Positions 61,020 to 64,000 of a stretch of 64,000 nucleotides of DNA are shown one piece after another. Made by a program: the position numbers and the translations under genes. The notes under the pieces are model-generated. The model saw only the letters and a program-made list of their open reading frames with translations, was not told the origin of the DNA and did no database searches. The stretch spans positions 186,001-250,000 of the forward strand of contig CAKRFN010000001.1 of the NCBI GenBank assembly GCA_934320655.1, read 5' to 3'. Origin of the DNA: an uncultured Eubacterium sp. GTDB taxonomy: Bacteria > Bacillota > Clostridia > Lachnospirales > Lachnospiraceae. The stretch's first letter is position 1, and every line of letters starts with the position of its first letter.

Positions 61020-62345
61020 TTATATCATCTCCCCTATCAGATCATAGTCGAGCGCACCTGTCACACGCACCTTCACAAAATCACCGGACATCAGCTCCGC
61101 GTCTGTGTGAATAAAGATATAGCCGTCCACACCCGGTGCATCCTTGTAGGTACGGGCAACATACGCATGCTCATCAGCGACTTTTCCCTCGACAAACGCC
61201 CAAAGCTGTCTGTCCTTCATCGCCTCGTTGCGGTCATACGAGATCTCCTGCTGCAGCTCCATGACCTCATCGCGCCATGTCAGCTTGGTCTCCTCGTCCA
61301 ACTGCCCCTCAAAGGACGCTGCCGGTGTATTTTCCTCCGGCGAATAGGTAAATGCACCCAGCCGGTCAAATTCCGCCCAGTTCAAAAACTCCATGAGTTC
61401 TTCATGCGCCTGCTCTGTTTCTCCGGGGAACCCGCAGATCAGTGTTGTACGCAGGCAGATATCGGGGATCTCGCTGCGCAGCAGCTCGATCTTGTCTGCC
61501 AGCTCCGCACCGCTTGTGCGCCGTCCCATGCGCTTTAAAATATCGTCATTGATATGCTGGATCGGCATATCGAGGTAATGCACGACCTTTTTGTTGCGAT
61601 TGATCGCGTCGATCAGTGTCTGATCGATCTCCTCCGGATAGCAGTACATCAGCCGGATCCAGTACAGCCCCTCGATGGCATTCAGCTCGTCTAACAGCCG
61701 ATGCAGCGATTTTTCTCCGTAGAGGTCTTTTCCGTAAACCGTCGTCTCCTGTGCAACGAGGATCAGCTCCTTTACCCCCTGTGCCACAAGCTGCTTTGCC
61801 TGTGCAACCAGCTCCTCCATCGGTACACTGCGGTAAGCGCCACGGATCGACGGGATCACACAGTAAGTACAGTGCTTATCACAGCCCTCCGCAATTTTCA
61901 GGTACGCATAATGTCCGCCGGTCGTCACGAGGCGCTTTTTATCATGCATATCCGGCAGTCCCTCCAGCGCGTGATAATTTTTATAGACACTGCCCTTGAG
62001 CGCGCCCTCCACTGCCTCCACGATCGCATCGTATGCGTTCGTTCCGAGCACCGCATCCACCTCCGGAATCTCTGCCAGCACCTCATCCTGATAGCGCTGT
62101 GCCAGACAGCCGGTGACGATCAGTGCCTTGAGCTTTCCGGTCTCTTTATACTTTGCCATCGTAAGGATCGTCTGAATGCTCTCCTCCTTGGCATCCCCGA
62201 TAAAGCAGCAGGAATTGACCACGATCACATCTGCATCATTCTCATCGTCCGTAATCGTATATCCGGCAGCGTTCAGCATACCGATCATATACTCGGAATC
62301 TACCAGATTTTTATCGCAGCCAAGTGAAATAAATAAAATATTCAT
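61020..62345 (-). CDS. rimO: Ribosomal protein S12 methylthiotransferase RimO
   Basis: 441 residues. The N-terminal UPF0004 domain has three cluster cysteines (SLGCDKN, NSCCFIG, VTGCLAQ), the radical SAM core CDKHCTYCVIPSIRG, and a C-terminal TRAM domain (about 370-441). Sequence spacing favours RimO over MiaB. It methylthiolates an Asp of S12. Confidence 0.95.
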   Translation of the reverse strand: MNILFISLGCDKNLVDSEYMIGMLNAAGYTITDDENDADVIVVNSCCFIGDAKEESIQTILTMAKYKETGKLKALIVTGCLAQRYQDEVLAEIPEVDAVLGTNAYDAIVEAVEGALKGSVYKNYHALEGLPDMHDKKRLVTTGGHYAYLKIAEGCDKHCTYCVIPSIRGAYRSVPMEELVAQAKQLVAQGVKELILVAQETTVYGKDLYGEKSLHRLLDELNAIEGLYWIRLMYCYPEEIDQTLIDAINRNKKVVHYLDMPIQHINDDILKRMGRRTSGAELADKIELLRSEIPDICLRTTLICGFPGETEQAHEELMEFLNWAEFDRLGAFTYSPEENTPAASFEGQLDEETKLTWRDEVMELQQEISYDRNEAMKDRQLWAFVEGKVADEHAYVARTYKDAPGVDGYIFIHTDAELMSGDFVKVRVTGALDYDLIGEMI

Positions 62346-62366
62346 AGATACTCCTGTGATGTGAAA

Positions 62367-62395
62367 GGAAGCCGAAACGATCTGCCCCGGCTTCC
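62367..62395 (-). terminator. Hairpin between rpoZ and rimO
   Basis: On the minus strand GGAAGCCG pairs with CGGCTTCC over a 13-base loop, followed by TTTCAC. The T-run is short, so termination may be partial. Confidence 0.55.
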
Positions 62396-62405
62396 GTATG
62401 TTCGT

Positions 62406-62696
62406 TTATTCTTCAATCGCTGCTGTCTGGAAGTCGTCCACCGGATCAGCGGCATCCGCCTGTTCATCCTCACCGAGAATCTTTACCTTGCCCTCGTATA
62501 ATTCCTGAACCGCAGTCGATAACGGTTTCTTGCCGTTTGCATGTGCAACTAACGGCTCATCACCGGCGATCAGCTGGCGCGCACGCTTAGCGGCTGCAAT
62601 CACGATCGAGTAACGGCTGTTTACAACCGGCTCCTCGCCTACCTCTGTGGTATTGTTTACTACTTTCATCAGTTCTACATAAGACGGATGGATCAT
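62406..62696 (-). CDS. rpoZ: RNA polymerase omega subunit
   Basis: 96 residues: MIHPSYVELM, NSRYSIVIAAAKRARQLI and the C-terminal KPLSTAVQELYEGKVKIL typical of omega. It helps assemble core RNA polymerase. Three bases from gmk, the standard pairing. Confidence 0.95.
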   Translation of the reverse strand: MIHPSYVELMKVVNNTTEVGEEPVVNSRYSIVIAAAKRARQLIAGDEPLVAHANGKKPLSTAVQELYEGKVKILGEDEQADAADPVDDFQTAAIEE

Positions 62697-62699
62697 CGT

Positions 62700-63338
62700 T
62701 TATTCTCCTTTCGCATAATTCGTCAATGCTGTTTTTATTTCCATAATAAATAGTTCTTTGCGTGAGATCTTTGTGTGCTCATTCTGTAAAATCGAATGCA
62801 CCTGATCCACGCAGGCTTCCAGTTCATCGTTTACAATCAGATAATCGTAAGCCTCAATACCCATGCACTCCTCGTCCGCGCGGCACAGGCGCTCATGGAT
62901 CACCTCCGGTGTCTCCGTGTCTCTGCCGACCAGCCGCCGTTCCAGCTCCTCAAAGCTGGGCGGTGTGACGAACAGCAGCAATGTATCGGGATATCTTTCT
63001 TTGATTTTTAATGCTCCCTGAATCTCTATCTCAAGGATGACATCCTTGCCGGCTGCCAGCTGTTCCTGCACATAAGCCTTCGGTGTGCCGTAATAATTAT
63101 TGACATATCTGGCATATTCGAGCAGCTCATCCTCCTCGATCATCTTTTCGAAACAGTCCACCGAGCGGAAAAAATATTCCCGTCCGTCCTGCTCACCCGG
63201 ACGCGGCGCGCGTGTCGTCGCCGAGATGGACAATGCATAATTCTGTGGATATTTTTCCAGCAGGCGATGTACAATCGTCCCCTTTCCGGCGCCGGAAAAT
63301 CCGGATATCACAGTCAATATACCTGTCTGTGTGTTCAT
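62700..63338 (-). CDS. gmk: Guanylate kinase
   Basis: 212 residues. ISGFSGAGKGTIVHRLL is the P-loop, SISATTRAPRPGEQDGREYFF the GMP-binding lid, YGTPKAYVQ and DVILEIEIQGALKIKE follow. The chain ends in a hydrophobic, longer tail than in some relatives. It phosphorylates GMP to GDP. Confidence 0.97.
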   Translation of the reverse strand: MNTQTGILTVISGFSGAGKGTIVHRLLEKYPQNYALSISATTRAPRPGEQDGREYFFRSVDCFEKMIEEDELLEYARYVNNYYGTPKAYVQEQLAAGKDVILEIEIQGALKIKERYPDTLLLFVTPPSFEELERRLVGRDTETPEVIHERLCRADEECMGIEAYDYLIVNDELEACVDQVHSILQNEHTKISRKELFIMEIKTALTNYAKGE

Positions 63339-63368
63339 TTATTTTTCCTCCGTATCGACCGGTTTTGG

Positions 63369-63644
63369 TCATGATCCCGCAGTTTCAGCGATATGTGTGT
63401 CAGTCTGTTCCAGCTCACCTTTGCTTTTCATCCTGCCGGATAACGTATCCGGCAACAATGCCGAGAGCACGATGCGGTCATTTTCCGTGAAGATCACTGC
63501 CCGCGTCCGTCTGCCCTGTGTCGCATCAATGAGTCTGGACTCCTCCTTTGCCTTCTGGATCATGCGCTTTGCCGGTGCGGAATCCGGCGTGATCATCGCG
63601 ACGATCTTGTCTGCATTTATAATATTGCCAAAACCGATGTTCAT
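63369..63644 (-). CDS. remA: RemA-like regulator (DUF370)
   Basis: 91 residues from the ATG at 63644, giving MNIGFGNIINADKIVAMI, the usual start; a TTG four codons earlier lies in the yicC end. The TPDSAPAKRMIQKAKE and RRTRAVIFTENDRIVLS segments match RemA, a DNA-binding ring that activates matrix and osmolyte genes in Bacillus. The last 20 residues are acidic and outside the core. The yicC-remA-gmk order is conserved. Confidence 0.92.
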   Translation of the reverse strand: MNIGFGNIINADKIVAMITPDSAPAKRMIQKAKEESRLIDATQGRRTRAVIFTENDRIVLSALLPDTLSGRMKSKGELEQTDTHIAETAGS

Positions 63645-63648
63645 AAAA

Positions 63649-64000
63649 CTACTCAATATTCTGTATCTGCTCCCTTACTTTCTCAATATCCGTCTTGAGA
63701 TTGATGCCTGTATCGGAGATTGAGAGATCGTTGGACTTGGACAGGATCGTGTTTGCCTCGCGGTTCATCTCCTGTGCAATGAAATCCAGCTTGCGTCCCA
63801 TACTGCCTCCGGCGAGCAGGACATCCTTCATGCCCTTGACATGGCTGCGCAGGCGCACAACCTCCTCATCCACACAGATTTTATCGGCAAACAGCGTCAC
63901 CTCGGTCGCAATCCGTCCCTCGTCGATCTGTGCATCCTGTAAAAGATCCGCAATCTTTGTCTGCAGCTTGGTGCGGTACTCCGCAATAATCTGCGGTGAA
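63649..64000 (-). CDS. YicC-family endoribonuclease, C-terminal part
   Basis: The gene runs off the window; its start is beyond 64000. The visible C-terminal 116 codons include DEGRIATEVTLFADKICVDEEVVRLRSHV and GRKLDFIAQEMNREANTILSKSND, then a KTDIEKVREQIQNIE end, all characteristic of YicC/YloC. An ATG-like frame beginning at 63900 is internal to it. It lies four bases ahead of remA. Confidence 0.92.
   Translation of the reverse strand, partial: SPQIIAEYRTKLQTKIADLLQDAQIDEGRIATEVTLFADKICVDEEVVRLRSHVKGMKDVLLAGGSMGRKLDFIAQEMNREANTILSKSNDLSISDTGINLKTDIEKVREQIQNIE

Noticed and set aside
61701..62327. 208-codon plus-strand frame
   Set aside because: Antisense to rimO, with His/Arg/Cys-rich composition and no start signal.

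Overview
The window is a chromosomal, almost wholly housekeeping stretch from a Gram-positive, low-to-moderate GC anaerobe of the class Clostridia, most likely family Lachnospiraceae. This rests on gene content and order: mreBCD-PBP2-minCDE-rodA-mgsA, sepF-ylmH, the radical SAM/DUF2344/RNase G/L21/Prp/L27/Obg cluster, the short HisG with HisZ, the yicC-remA-gmk-rpoZ-rimO-pgsA run, and a YlbJ-like sporulation membrane protein. The genus cannot be fixed from the sequence alone. No rRNA, tRNA, CRISPR array, prophage or insertion sequence was seen.

Layout. Positions 1-10290 (+): two flavoproteins, mutS-mutL mismatch repair, a 349-base non-coding spacer, miaA, a PLP-dependent C-S lyase-like gene and radC. 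Positions 10316-20038 (+): a cell-shape and division operon (mreB, mreC, mreD, PBP2, minC, minD, minE, rodA), followed by mgsA and a lipoprotein D,D-carboxypeptidase, with tight or overlapping junctions. Positions 20041-27776 (+, with one small gene on the minus strand): an orphan P-loop protein, a HlyD-like membrane protein, yggS, sepF, ylmH, aroB, lspA, an RluD-type synthase and a cytidylate-kinase-like gene. Positions 27763-34672: ttcA-like, dtd, an orphan tyrosine recombinase, an SPFH/zinc-ribbon protein, mgtE with a long structured leader, and the divergent yneA/lexA SOS pair.

From 34708 to the end nearly everything is on the minus strand. It holds rsfS-yqeK-nadD-yhbY-obg-rpmA-prp-rplU-RNase G-DUF2344-radical SAM; a 1.26-kb-residue-class secreted protein of low-complexity architecture; the hisZ-hisG-hisD-hisIE operon with a clear promoter and a candidate operator; recU, two pseudouridine synthases, a YgiQ-type radical SAM enzyme, a HAD phosphatase and an M23 peptidase; and the coaD-rsmD-pgsA-rimO-rpoZ-gmk-remA-yicC group.

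The most interesting non-textbook elements are these. (1) The roughly 455-nt mgtE leader has its own consensus promoter, a strongly initiated 28-codon open reading frame whose start and end are in one RNA stem, further hairpins and a terminator; it does not resemble the M-box. (2) A pair of diverged, mosaic intergenic repeats lies at 6920-7215 and 56880-57045. (3) A HisA/HisF-like barrel is fused ahead of HisI-HisE and has a changed catalytic position. (4) An inverted/direct repeat sits just downstream of the his promoter. (5) A PBP2 carries a helical insertion of about 250 residues.
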